64,000 nt of DNA from Massilia niastensis DSM 21313 (GTDB lineage Bacteria; Pseudomonadota; Gammaproteobacteria; Burkholderiales; Burkholderiaceae_D): assembly GCF_000382345.1 (NCBI RefSeq), contig NZ_KB908077.1, positions 186,001 through 250,000 of the forward strand. Direction: 5' to 3'. The translations under genes and the position numbers were made by a program. Of this stretch, positions 8,854-16,503 are shown piece by piece; position 1 is the first letter of the stretch; each line of letters starts with the position of its first letter. A model generated the notes under the pieces. It was not told the DNA's origin. It worked only from the letters and a program-made list of their open reading frames with translations, and did no database searches.

Positions 8854-10080
8854 ATGTACCTGAAAAAGACCATCCTGGCCACCGCCATCGCCGCGGCCAG
8901 CCTGCCTGCCTTCGCCCAGCAACTGGACTGCAACAAATCCTTCGGCTTCCGCGCCGACGTGAACGGCGCGCGCGGCACGACCCTGTGTTCGGGCAATGTC
9001 GACAGCTTCATCAAGTCGGCCGAGAATTTCACGCTCAGCAACACCGGCTACACCCAATCCTCGGCGGCCTCCGCGGTGGGCCGCTTCAACGACGTCAACG
9101 TGGTGCTGCGCTACGATGCCGCCTCGAACACCCTGAACTACAACTTCGTCGAACTGGGCGAATCCGGCAGCTTCACCGGCGCCAACCGCGATCTCTCGGA
9201 AGAGCAGTTCAGCGAATTCGTGAAGAACTCGGACATCCTGGGCAAGGTCCTGCGCTACCAGGCGAAAAACTCGGCCACCAGCGCCCTGACCGGCGTCGGC
9301 GGCGTCATCCCGATGCTCGGCATGGCCGACTTCTCCAGCAGCTTCGACACCGCCAGCAACATCGGCGTGGCGGAAGGCAGCAGCGCGAATGCCAACAACC
9401 TGCTCGGCATCGGCCTGAGCTACGGCTCGTACAACATCGACGGCAATGGCGACGACGTCAAGACCACCTCGATTCCGCTGTCGTACACGATCCGCAACGC
9501 GATCGACCCGCGCCGCCAGCTGGTGCTGAGCCTGCCGCTCACCCGCGTGACCACCGGCGGCGATTCCGAGGCCTACCATGGCGGCCTGGGCGTGGCCTAC
9601 CGTTTCCCGCTGAGCGACCGCTGGACCCTGACCCCGGGCGCCCGCTACTCGGTGGTGGCGTCGCGCGACCGCGCCACCGTCTCGACCGTGATGTCGGCCT
9701 CGCTGATGAGCACCTACGTGCTGCCGCTGGGCGGCGTCGACCTGGCCATCGGCAACATGATCGGCCTGTACCAGACCGGCAAGTTCTCGAGCCGCGAATT
9801 CTCGTTCGACCCGGACGTGCGCCTGAAGATGACCCGCAACGGCCTCATGGCCTCGGTCCCGACCTCGCTGTTCAATTCGAAGATGGCCGCCGAATTCTCG
9901 CTGATCGATACCCGCTACCTGGGCGACGAGCCCTTCGTCACCGACAGCCAGGAAATCGGCTTCACGCTGGGCACCAACCGCCGCGCCTCGAACGCCCGCT
10001 CGTTCACCCGCTTCGGCGCCACCTACGTGCACAGCAAGAGCTTCAAGGGCTTCACGGTCAACCTCGGCTTCTGGTTCTGA
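8854..10080 (+). CDS. Secreted outer-membrane beta-barrel-like protein
   Basis: A protein of about 408 residues, family unrecognised. A clean signal peptide (MYLKKTILATAIAAASLPAFAQ) starts at the ATG at 8854; an in-frame TTG nine bases earlier is less likely. The mature N-terminal part is Ser/Asn/Thr-rich. Residues about 180-408 show alternating polar/hydrophobic strands (GIGLSYGSYNI, GVAYRFPLS, LTPGARYSVV, FTRFGATYV) and a terminal aromatic residue (NLGFWF), typical of outer-membrane barrels. The C-terminal half resembles autotransporter-type barrels. It sits 6 bases before the CHAT gene, so it is probably the first gene of that operon and its outer-membrane component. Confidence 0.7.
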   Translation: MYLKKTILATAIAAASLPAFAQQLDCNKSFGFRADVNGARGTTLCSGNVDSFIKSAENFTLSNTGYTQSSAASAVGRFNDVNVVLRYDAASNTLNYNFVELGESGSFTGANRDLSEEQFSEFVKNSDILGKVLRYQAKNSATSALTGVGGVIPMLGMADFSSSFDTASNIGVAEGSSANANNLLGIGLSYGSYNIDGNGDDVKTTSIPLSYTIRNAIDPRRQLVLSLPLTRVTTGGDSEAYHGGLGVAYRFPLSDRWTLTPGARYSVVASRDRATVSTVMSASLMSTYVLPLGGVDLAIGNMIGLYQTGKFSSREFSFDPDVRLKMTRNGLMASVPTSLFNSKMAAEFSLIDTRYLGDEPFVTDSQEIGFTLGTNRRASNARSFTRFGATYVHSKSFKGFTVNLGFWF

Positions 10081-10086
10081 TATCCG

Positions 10087-12411
10087 GTGAAACCCCGCAC
10101 CGCCCTGCGGCGCCTGCGCCGGCACGCACGCCTGCTGGGCGTGGTGCTGGCGCTCGGCGCCTGCGCTCCGGCCTGGGCCGACCGCAGCACCGACCAGGTG
10201 GGGCTGGCGGCGGCCGGGCGCTTCGATGAACTCGAACGCCAGCTGGAAAGCCAGGCCGCGCGGGGTCCGCTCGACACGCGCGACCGCCACGCGCTGTGCT
10301 ATACCTATTCGCGCATCAAGCGCTACGCGAAACTGCTGGACTGCCTGGACCAGCTGCAGGCCGGCCTGGCCGGCGGCGACCGCAGCACCCGCCTGTTCGC
10401 GCTCGAAGACGCCACCCCGGCGGTCGGCATCATGCGCGCCGAAGCCCTGGTCGAGCTGGGACAGTACGCCAATGCGGTGCGGGAAGCCGAACGCACCCTC
10501 GCCTGGCTGCAGGACGACGGCAGCGACGACCTCGACATGGTCGCCAATGCCCTGGCGATCCTCTCGGTCGCCCATACCCTGGGCGGCGACCGCGATGCGG
10601 GCCTGGCCGCGGCGCAGCGCATCGAAGCCCTGCGCATCGGCTTCCTGAGTGCGCATGCCGGCGCCAAGGCGATGGCGCTGGCGCGCGCCCGCATGGCGCT
10701 GCGCGACTATCCCGGCGTGCTGGCCGCGCTGGCCGCCGACAAGACCTTCGCGCTGAACGTGTTCCTGGACCGGCTCGCCACCGGTTCGTATTTCACCGGC
10801 GTCAACAACTGGGTCTGGGTCGAGCTGCCGCGCGCCTACATGCTGACCAAGGCCCTGATCGAGACCGGCCGCGCGCAGGAAGCGCGCGCCACGCTCGAGC
10901 GCCTGCTGGCGCTGCCGCAGACCCGCCATAACGGCGAACTCTACTGGATGCTGCTGGACGAACGGGCGCGCCTGGCCGCGGCCGACCAGGACCCGCGCGT
11001 GGCGCTGGCCAGCCTGCGCGAAGCGATCGACACGGTCGAGCAGCAACGCGCCAGCATCCATACCGAAGCCAGCAAGATCGGCTTCGTGGGCGACAAGGAA
11101 AGCCTGTACGCGCGCGCCATCGCCACCGCGCTGGCGCTGGGCGAACAGGCCCAGGCCTACGAGCTGATGGAGCGCGCCAAGTCGCGCGCCCTGGTCGACC
11201 TGCTGGCCGCGCGCGGCGCCGCGGCGCTGCAGGCGCACGACCCGGCGGCCCGCCTGGCGTTGCAGGAATTCCGGCACGCGCTTGATGACGCGTCGGTCCA
11301 GCTGCCGCTCGAGGCGGGCGCGGCGCCGGAGCGGGCGCGCAGCGCCGCCGGCCATGCCGCGCTGCTGAAGAAGGCGCACCCGGCGCTGGCCTCGCTGGTC
11401 AGCGTCGACACCCTGCCGCTGGCCGGGGTGCGCAGCCACCTGGACGCGCGCGAAACCCTGGTCGAATACCACTGGCACGGCCAGCAGCTGGTGGTGATGG
11501 CCGTCACCCGCGACGCCCTGGCCGCCGCCGTCGCCCCCAGCGACGGGCTGGAACAGCAGGTGCGGCTGCTGCGCGAAGCGATCATCGCGCGCCAGGACAC
11601 GCGCGAACTGGCGGGCGCCCTGTACCGCCGCCTGCTGGCGCCGGTGGCCGGGCTGGTCGCCGGACGCGACCTCGTGATCGTCCCGGCCGGCATCCTGCAT
11701 TACCTGCCGTTCGGGGTCCTGCACGACGGCGCCGACACGCTGCTGGCGCGCCACGGCCTGCGCTTCCTGCCGAGCGCCAGCGTGCAGAAGTACCTGCCGC
11801 CGGCGCGCCGCACGCCCCCGCGCCAGATGCTGGTGCTGGGCAACCCCGACCTCGGCAACGCCGAGCTCGACCTGCCGAACGCCCAGCAGGAAGCCGACCT
11901 GATCGCGCGCCTGGTGCCCGACAGCACGGTGCTGCTGCGCGAGCAGGCCTCCGAGACGCGTTTCCGCGAACTGTCCGGCCGCCACCGCTACCTGCACCTG
12001 GCGGCGCACGGCCAGTTCCGCAGCGCCAACCCGCTGGCCTCGCGCCTGGCGCTGGCGTCCGACGGCCGGCACGACGGCACGCTGACCGTGTCCGAGATCT
12101 ACGGCTTGCGCCTGGACGCCGACCTGGTCACCCTGTCGGCCTGCGAGACCGGCTTGAACAAATCCACCAACGGCGACGACCTGATCGGCATGACGCGCGG
12201 TTTCCTGTACGCGGGCAGCAGCAACATCGTCGCCAGCCTGTGGGAGGTGGACGACGCCGCCACGGCCGAGCTGATGCAGCAGTTCTACCGCAACCTGCTG
12301 GCCGGGCAGTCCAAGCGCGCCGCGCTGCGCGAAGCCCAGCTGGCCCTGCGCGCGCGCCGTCCCGACCCGCTGCACTGGGCGGCGTTCTACCTGACCGGCA
12401 ACGGCGAGTAA
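10087..12411 (+). CDS. TPR-CHAT caspase-like protease
   Basis: A 774-residue protein with a GTG start 6 bases after the preceding stop. A signal-like hydrophobic stretch (LLGVVLALGACAPAWA) is followed by helical TPR-like repeats up to about residue 400 and a C-terminal CHAT domain (about 480-774). The caspase-type dyad is intact: His641 in HLAAHGQF and Cys686 in LSACETG, followed by the typical GMTRGFLYAGSSNIVASLW. CHAT domains are cysteine proteases related to caspase and separase. The export signal implies a periplasmic protease, or one lipidated at LGAC. The substrate is unknown; co-encoded periplasmic proteins are candidates. Four bases separate it from the MlaE-like gene. Confidence 0.88.
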   Translation: MKPRTALRRLRRHARLLGVVLALGACAPAWADRSTDQVGLAAAGRFDELERQLESQAARGPLDTRDRHALCYTYSRIKRYAKLLDCLDQLQAGLAGGDRSTRLFALEDATPAVGIMRAEALVELGQYANAVREAERTLAWLQDDGSDDLDMVANALAILSVAHTLGGDRDAGLAAAQRIEALRIGFLSAHAGAKAMALARARMALRDYPGVLAALAADKTFALNVFLDRLATGSYFTGVNNWVWVELPRAYMLTKALIETGRAQEARATLERLLALPQTRHNGELYWMLLDERARLAAADQDPRVALASLREAIDTVEQQRASIHTEASKIGFVGDKESLYARAIATALALGEQAQAYELMERAKSRALVDLLAARGAAALQAHDPAARLALQEFRHALDDASVQLPLEAGAAPERARSAAGHAALLKKAHPALASLVSVDTLPLAGVRSHLDARETLVEYHWHGQQLVVMAVTRDALAAAVAPSDGLEQQVRLLREAIIARQDTRELAGALYRRLLAPVAGLVAGRDLVIVPAGILHYLPFGVLHDGADTLLARHGLRFLPSASVQKYLPPARRTPPRQMLVLGNPDLGNAELDLPNAQQEADLIARLVPDSTVLLREQASETRFRELSGRHRYLHLAAHGQFRSANPLASRLALASDGRHDGTLTVSEIYGLRLDADLVTLSACETGLNKSTNGDDLIGMTRGFLYAGSSNIVASLWEVDDAATAELMQQFYRNLLAGQSKRAALREAQLALRARRPDPLHWAAFYLTGNGE

Positions 12412-12414
12412 GCC

Positions 12415-13206
12415 ATGGCGCATCCTTCGCCCGCCAGGCCGCCGGCGCCGCTGATCTACCTGCGCGAATTCGTATTTCTATGGCGCGACTGCCTGGCGGG
12501 CGCCGGCCTGCTGCGCCGCCCGCCCTACCAGCGCCGCTTCCTGCAGCTGTTCCTGGACGGCGCGGTCAAGGCGGCCGCCGGTCCCGGCCTGCGCGTTGCC
12601 GCGGTCGGGGCGCTCGCCATCGCCGCCGCGCTCGACGCGCTGTCGGCCGACACCGAGGCCGCGGTGCGCCTGCTGGTGCTGGCGCTGATGCGCGAACTGG
12701 GCCCGCTGCTGGCGGCGCTGATCGTCCTGATCCGGGTCGGCATCCCGCTCACCGGCGACATCGGCATGATGCAGGAGCGCGGCGAACTGCGCGCCCTGCG
12801 CCTGCTCGGCCTGCCCAGCCGCGAATACGTGGCGGTGCCCGCCCTGTTCGCGCTCGCGGCCCTGACCGTGGTGCTGACGCTCTACCTCCAGCTGACGGTG
12901 CTGGGCGGCGGCATCGTGCTCGGCGCCGCCCTGCTCGGCCTGTCCCCGGCGGCGGCCTTCGGCCAGGCGACGCTGCTGGTGACGCCGGGCGACCTGCTGT
13001 ACACCCTGCTCAAGAGCGCGGGCTTCGGCCTGCTCATCGGCAGCCTGTGCGTGCACGACGGCCTGAAGGCGAGCGCCGACCCGGCCGGCATGCCCGACGC
13101 CCTGGCGCGCGCGGCGATGCAATGCCTGTCGCTGCTGCTGCTGCTGAACCTGCTGCTGGCCTTCCTGTTGTACCGGCCGCTGTTCGCGTCCGTCGCCCGC
13201 CCATGA
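12415..13206 (+). CDS. MlaE-like ABC permease
   Basis: A 263-residue inner-membrane permease of the MlaE family, which moves phospholipids between inner and outer membranes together with MlaF (ATPase) and MlaD (MCE ring). It has an N-terminal interfacial helix (LIYLREFVFLWRDC), about five membrane helices, the family region LMRELGPLLAALIVLIRVG and the cytoplasmic coupling segment MMQERGELRALRLLG. Length agrees with MlaE (about 260). It starts 4 bases after the CHAT stop and overlaps the next gene by four (ATGA). It is divergent from housekeeping MlaE and seems a specialised paralogue. Confidence 0.85.
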   Translation: MAHPSPARPPAPLIYLREFVFLWRDCLAGAGLLRRPPYQRRFLQLFLDGAVKAAAGPGLRVAAVGALAIAAALDALSADTEAAVRLLVLALMRELGPLLAALIVLIRVGIPLTGDIGMMQERGELRALRLLGLPSREYVAVPALFALAALTVVLTLYLQLTVLGGGIVLGAALLGLSPAAAFGQATLLVTPGDLLYTLLKSAGFGLLIGSLCVHDGLKASADPAGMPDALARAAMQCLSLLLLLNLLLAFLLYRPLFASVARP

Positions 13207-13805
13207 AGCGCCCGGTCCTGTTCGAACTCAGCGCCGGCGGCGCCGCGCCCGTGGCCGTGCTGCAGGGCGCGACTTGCGCGCTGGCATTCGCCCGCCAGCG
13301 CGATCGCGCGGCCTTCGTCGAGCTGCTGCTGCTCGGCGCGGACGCCGGCGGCGCGCCGCCGGAGCGCTTCCAGGTCGGCCGCTGGGAATGCCGGCGCCGG
13401 GTGGCGGCCGGACGCATCGGCCTGGTGTCGCAGCAGCCGCACCTGTTCCTGCGCCTGAGCGTGTTCGACAACCTGGCCCTGGCCGACGACGGCGCGCCGC
13501 GCTTCGCCGAACGGCTGGCGCGCTGCCTGGCCGAGACCGGCCTGCTGGCGGACGTCGATCCGCGCCAGCCGGCCGCGACCCTGGACTGGACCCGGCAGGT
13601 GCAGCTGAATTTCGTCCAGGCCTGGCTGCGCGAGCCGGAATGCCTGCTGTTCGACGCCGTGTTCGACCATGACGACGGCGCCGGCCTGCTCGACCTGCCG
13701 CGCCTGTTCCGCAGCCGCTATCCATTCCGCGCCGTGTGCCACCTGGCGCCGGCCGGCCGCCTGCCCGCCGCGCTGGGCGTCACCGAGATCATCGACATCG
13801 CATGA
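13203..13805 (+). CDS. Degenerate MlaF-like ABC ATPase homologue
   Basis: A 200-residue protein at the position of MlaF between MlaE-like and MCE genes. It keeps the shape of an ABC ATPase: a Q-loop stretch GLVSQQPHLFLRLSVFDNLAL, a Walker-B-like CLLFDAVFD and a possible switch histidine in AVCHLAP. It lacks a P-loop: where GxxGxGKST is expected it reads GATCALAFARQRDRAAF. There is no LSGGQ signature, and the catalytic Glu after Walker B is missing. It therefore probably does not hydrolyse ATP. The start ATG at 13203 overlaps the MlaE-like stop, and the end overlaps the MCE start. It is intact as a frame, so it looks like a conserved pseudo-ATPase and not a broken gene. Confidence 0.7.
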   Translation: MKRPVLFELSAGGAAPVAVLQGATCALAFARQRDRAAFVELLLLGADAGGAPPERFQVGRWECRRRVAAGRIGLVSQQPHLFLRLSVFDNLALADDGAPRFAERLARCLAETGLLADVDPRQPAATLDWTRQVQLNFVQAWLREPECLLFDAVFDHDDGAGLLDLPRLFRSRYPFRAVCHLAPAGRLPAALGVTEIIDIA

Positions 13806-14782
13806 AGGCTTCCGCCTCCCCCTGGTCCGACACCGGCCCCTCGCTGAAGCGGCGCGCCTGGCTGTTCGCGGCGCCGGCCATCGCCGGCCTGGTCGCCGTG
13901 CTGCTGCTGTTCGCCCACCGCCAGGGCGCCTTCTCGACCGAGGACAGGCTGCACTTCCTGGCGCCGAGCGCGCTCGGCATCAGCGCCGGCATGCCGGCCA
14001 AGCTGAACGGCTTCGTGGTCGGTTCGGTGCGCGAGATCGTGCTGCTGCCGCCCTCGGCCGACTCGCCGCTGCGCGTGCGGGTCGAACTCGGCATCTACAA
14101 GGACTACATGCGCTACATCCCCAAGGCCACGGTGGCGCGCCTGCTGCAGGAGGGGCTGATCGGCCAGAGCGTGATCGAGCTGCAGCCGCGCCGCTACGAC
14201 GCGCGGCCGGTGGCCAGCGGCGAAGTGCTGGGCTTCGAACGCAGCCGCAACGTCGGCGAGATCGCCGAACACCTGGAACAGCAGCTGGCGCCGGTGCTGG
14301 CCAGCACGCGCAGCCTGGGCGCGGGCCTGGCCGACCCGGACGGCGACTTCCAGCAGGCGCTCAAGGGCGCCCGCATGCTGGCCGAGGCCCTGCCGGCCAC
14401 CAACGCCCAGGCGCGCCAGACGCTGGCCCAGGCCAGCGCCGGCGTCGACCAGCTGTCGCAGGCGGCCGCGCGCACGCTCGGCAGCGCCGACCGCTCGCTG
14501 GCGACGGTGTCGGCGGCGGTGCCCGGACTGCTCGAGAAACTCGACCGGACCGCCGGCAACCTGGCGGCGGCCAGCGACAGCCTGCGCGTGGTCGGCGGGG
14601 CGTCCGAGGAAGCGCTGCCGGGGATCCTGGGCGAGGTGCGCCAGCTCTCCGGCGACGGCCGGCGCGTGGTCGACGGCGCCCTGGGGAGCTGGCCTTTGAG
14701 GACGATGGTGGCGCCGGCGCCCGAAGCGCTGCCGCTCGACAGCCAGCAGGGGCTGGATCTGCCGTACAGGACGCCGCGGTGA
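13802..14782 (+). CDS. MCE-domain (MlaD-like) lipid-binding protein
   Basis: A 326-residue protein with one N-terminal membrane helix (WLFAAPAIAGLVAVLLLFA, about 21-39) and an MCE domain around residues 48-145, with the characteristic AGMPAKLNGFVVGSVREIVL and the strand ending GLIGQSVIEL. The rest is a long helical tail (about 160-290) rich in Ala, Leu and Gln. MCE proteins form hexameric rings in the periplasm that carry lipids. It overlaps its neighbours by four bases on both sides (ATGA upstream, GTGA downstream), so it is translationally coupled to the MlaE/MlaF-like pair and to the lipoprotein. Confidence 0.87.
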   Translation: MKASASPWSDTGPSLKRRAWLFAAPAIAGLVAVLLLFAHRQGAFSTEDRLHFLAPSALGISAGMPAKLNGFVVGSVREIVLLPPSADSPLRVRVELGIYKDYMRYIPKATVARLLQEGLIGQSVIELQPRRYDARPVASGEVLGFERSRNVGEIAEHLEQQLAPVLASTRSLGAGLADPDGDFQQALKGARMLAEALPATNAQARQTLAQASAGVDQLSQAAARTLGSADRSLATVSAAVPGLLEKLDRTAGNLAAASDSLRVVGGASEEALPGILGEVRQLSGDGRRVVDGALGSWPLRTMVAPAPEALPLDSQQGLDLPYRTPR

Positions 14783-15654
14783 GCCTGCTGCGCCGGTCCG
14801 CCGCCACCCTGCTCCTGCCTGCCGTGCTGGCCGGCTGCGCCGCCACGCTTGACAACGCCGCGCCGGCGCGGCGCCAGGTCGCGCTGCTGAACCAGCGCGG
14901 GGTCGAACTGCACCGCAACGGCGACCCGGCCGCGGCCGCGCGCCTGTTCGAGCAGGCGGTGCGCGCGGCCCAGGCCATCGAACACGAGGACGGCATCGCG
15001 CAAGGCCTGCTGAACCTGGCGCGCGCGCGCCTGCAGCAGGACATGCCGGACGCAGCCGACGCCGCGCTCGACCGGCTGCTGGCGCCATCGGCGCTGGCCT
15101 TCCCGGCCGCGCGCCGCGCCGAGGCGCTGCTGCACAAGACCAACTTGGCGCTCCAGCGGCGCGACCTCGATGCCGCGGCGCGCTGGCACGGGCAGGCGCT
15201 GGCCGCCTGCGCCTGCGCCTGCGCGCAAGGTCCGGCCCTGCTCAACCTCGGGGCGCGCATCGCCCTCGAACGCGACGATCCGGAGGCGGCCCTGCGCGAC
15301 GCCCGCGCCGCGCTGGCGCGCCACCGCAGCGACGGCAACCTGGTCGAGGCGGCGAATGCGCTGCGCCTGGCCGGCGCCGCCCAACTGGCGCGCCATGGAC
15401 GCGATGGGCGCGCCGCCGCCCTGCCCGAACTCGCCGAAGCGCTGGAACTCGACAAGCGCCTGGCGCTGAGCGACAAGATCGTGCAGGACCTGGTCCTGCT
15501 CGGCCATGCGTCCGACGCCGGCGCCCGCCGCGCCTGGTGGCTGCGGGCGCGCGACGTGGCGCAGGCCGCCGGCAAGACGCGCCTCCTGGCCGACATCGAC
15601 ACCCTGCTGGCGGCGCCGTCCGCCCCACCCGAACCACCAAGGAACCCAGAATGA
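14779..15654 (+). CDS. TPR-like lipoprotein
   Basis: A 291-residue predicted lipoprotein. The GTG start at 14779 overlaps the MCE stop (GTGA) and gives a signal peptide ending in the lipobox LAGC. The mature part is all-helical with TPR-like repeats (RGVELHRNGDPAAAARLFEQAV; QGLLNLARARLQ; ALLNLGARIALERDDPEAALRDARAAL). It is probably anchored at the outer membrane and acts in protein contacts, perhaps the counterpart of MlaA/MlaB-type partners in this system. Note the Cys-rich stretch ACACACA near residue 140. No enzymatic motif is seen. Confidence 0.75.
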   Translation: MSLLRRSAATLLLPAVLAGCAATLDNAAPARRQVALLNQRGVELHRNGDPAAAARLFEQAVRAAQAIEHEDGIAQGLLNLARARLQQDMPDAADAALDRLLAPSALAFPAARRAEALLHKTNLALQRRDLDAAARWHGQALAACACACAQGPALLNLGARIALERDDPEAALRDARAALARHRSDGNLVEAANALRLAGAAQLARHGRDGRAAALPELAEALELDKRLALSDKIVQDLVLLGHASDAGARRAWWLRARDVAQAAGKTRLLADIDTLLAAPSAPPEPPRNPE

Positions 15655-16493
15655 ACCGTAGCGCCATTATCCTGCTGAGCCTCTGCTGCCTGGCCCTGCC
15701 GGCGCGCGCCACCCCGGCCGCCGGCGCGGCCGGCATGGTGCTCGACCTGCGCGGCAACGCCCAGGCCATTACCGGCGCCGACAGCGCCCGCCTCGACCTG
15801 CTCGGCTACGTCAGGCCGGGCCAGCAGATCCGGCTGGACGAACAGGGCCAGGCATCGGTGTCGCATTACGCCAGCAAGCTGGTCTACCTGCTGCGCGGTC
15901 CGCTGCTGGCCCAGGTCGAGGCCGGCGGCATCCGGGTACTCAAGGGCGCCCCCGCCCAGACCCGCTCGCTGTCCGAAAAGCTGGTGACGGCCGCCATCGA
16001 CCCACGCCTGAGCCCGGCCGCGGTGAAGATGCGCGCCCTCGGCGACGTCGCCCTGCTGGCGCCGGCCAACCGCGCGGTGCTGACCGGCGCCCGTCCGCGC
16101 TTCGAATGGCAGGCCGAGGGCGGCACCAGCTACCGCGTCCAGGTCAGCGAACTCGACGGCCGGGCGGTGGCGGCCGGCGCCAGCGGCGACGGGCGCTGGG
16201 AGTTGCCGGCGTCGGCGGCGCTGGCGCCGGGCGCCAGTTACCGCTGGAGCGTGAGCTTCACCGGCGAAGATGGCCAGCAGTACAGCAACAGCGCCGTCTT
16301 CAGCCTGGCCTCCGCCGATGAACAGGCGGCCGCCCGGGCGCTGCGCCCGGCGCCGGACGCCGCGATCGAGGACTGGGTGCTGTACGCGGCGATCCTGAAG
16401 GAGCGCCGCATGGACGACGAAGCGCGCACGGTGTGGCGCGAGATCGCGGCGCGCCGCCCGGACCTGGAACTGGTGCGCACGCTGGCGCGCTGA
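15651..16493 (+). CDS. Periplasmic FecR-like protein
   Basis: A 280-residue exported protein. The ATG at 15651 overlaps the preceding stop (ATGA) and gives a signal peptide (MNRSAIILLSLCCLALPARA). The N-terminal domain reads like a FecR beta-domain (GMVLDLRGNAQAITG, LLGYVRPGQQIRLDEQGQASV, LVYLLRGPLLAQVEAGGIRVL). The C-terminal domain (about 135-230) is Ig-like (RPRFEWQAEGGTSYRVQVSEL, SYRWSVSF). The C-terminus is helical (ILKERRMDDEARTVWREIAARR). The role is probably sensing or scaffolding in the periplasm. It pairs with the CHASE2 cyclase ten bases downstream, as another FecR gene does at 33 kb. Confidence 0.7.
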   Translation: MNRSAIILLSLCCLALPARATPAAGAAGMVLDLRGNAQAITGADSARLDLLGYVRPGQQIRLDEQGQASVSHYASKLVYLLRGPLLAQVEAGGIRVLKGAPAQTRSLSEKLVTAAIDPRLSPAAVKMRALGDVALLAPANRAVLTGARPRFEWQAEGGTSYRVQVSELDGRAVAAGASGDGRWELPASAALAPGASYRWSVSFTGEDGQQYSNSAVFSLASADEQAAARALRPAPDAAIEDWVLYAAILKERRMDDEARTVWREIAARRPDLELVRTLAR

Positions 16494-16503
16494 ACGATTC
16501 CCG

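Noticed and set aside
8842..12423. Very long minus-strand ORF (1193 aa) opposite the barrel and CHAT genes
   Set aside because: Its translation is Gly/Arg/Gln/Ala-rich low-complexity sequence without domains; the plus strand has intact signal peptides and CHAT motifs. It is a shadow of high GC third positions.
12240..13202. Upstream extension of the MlaF-like frame over the CHAT and MlaE-like genes
   Set aside because: The frame is open but reads Arg/Pro/Gly-rich noise over two real genes; the ATG at 13203 overlaps the MlaE-like stop and starts protein-like sequence.
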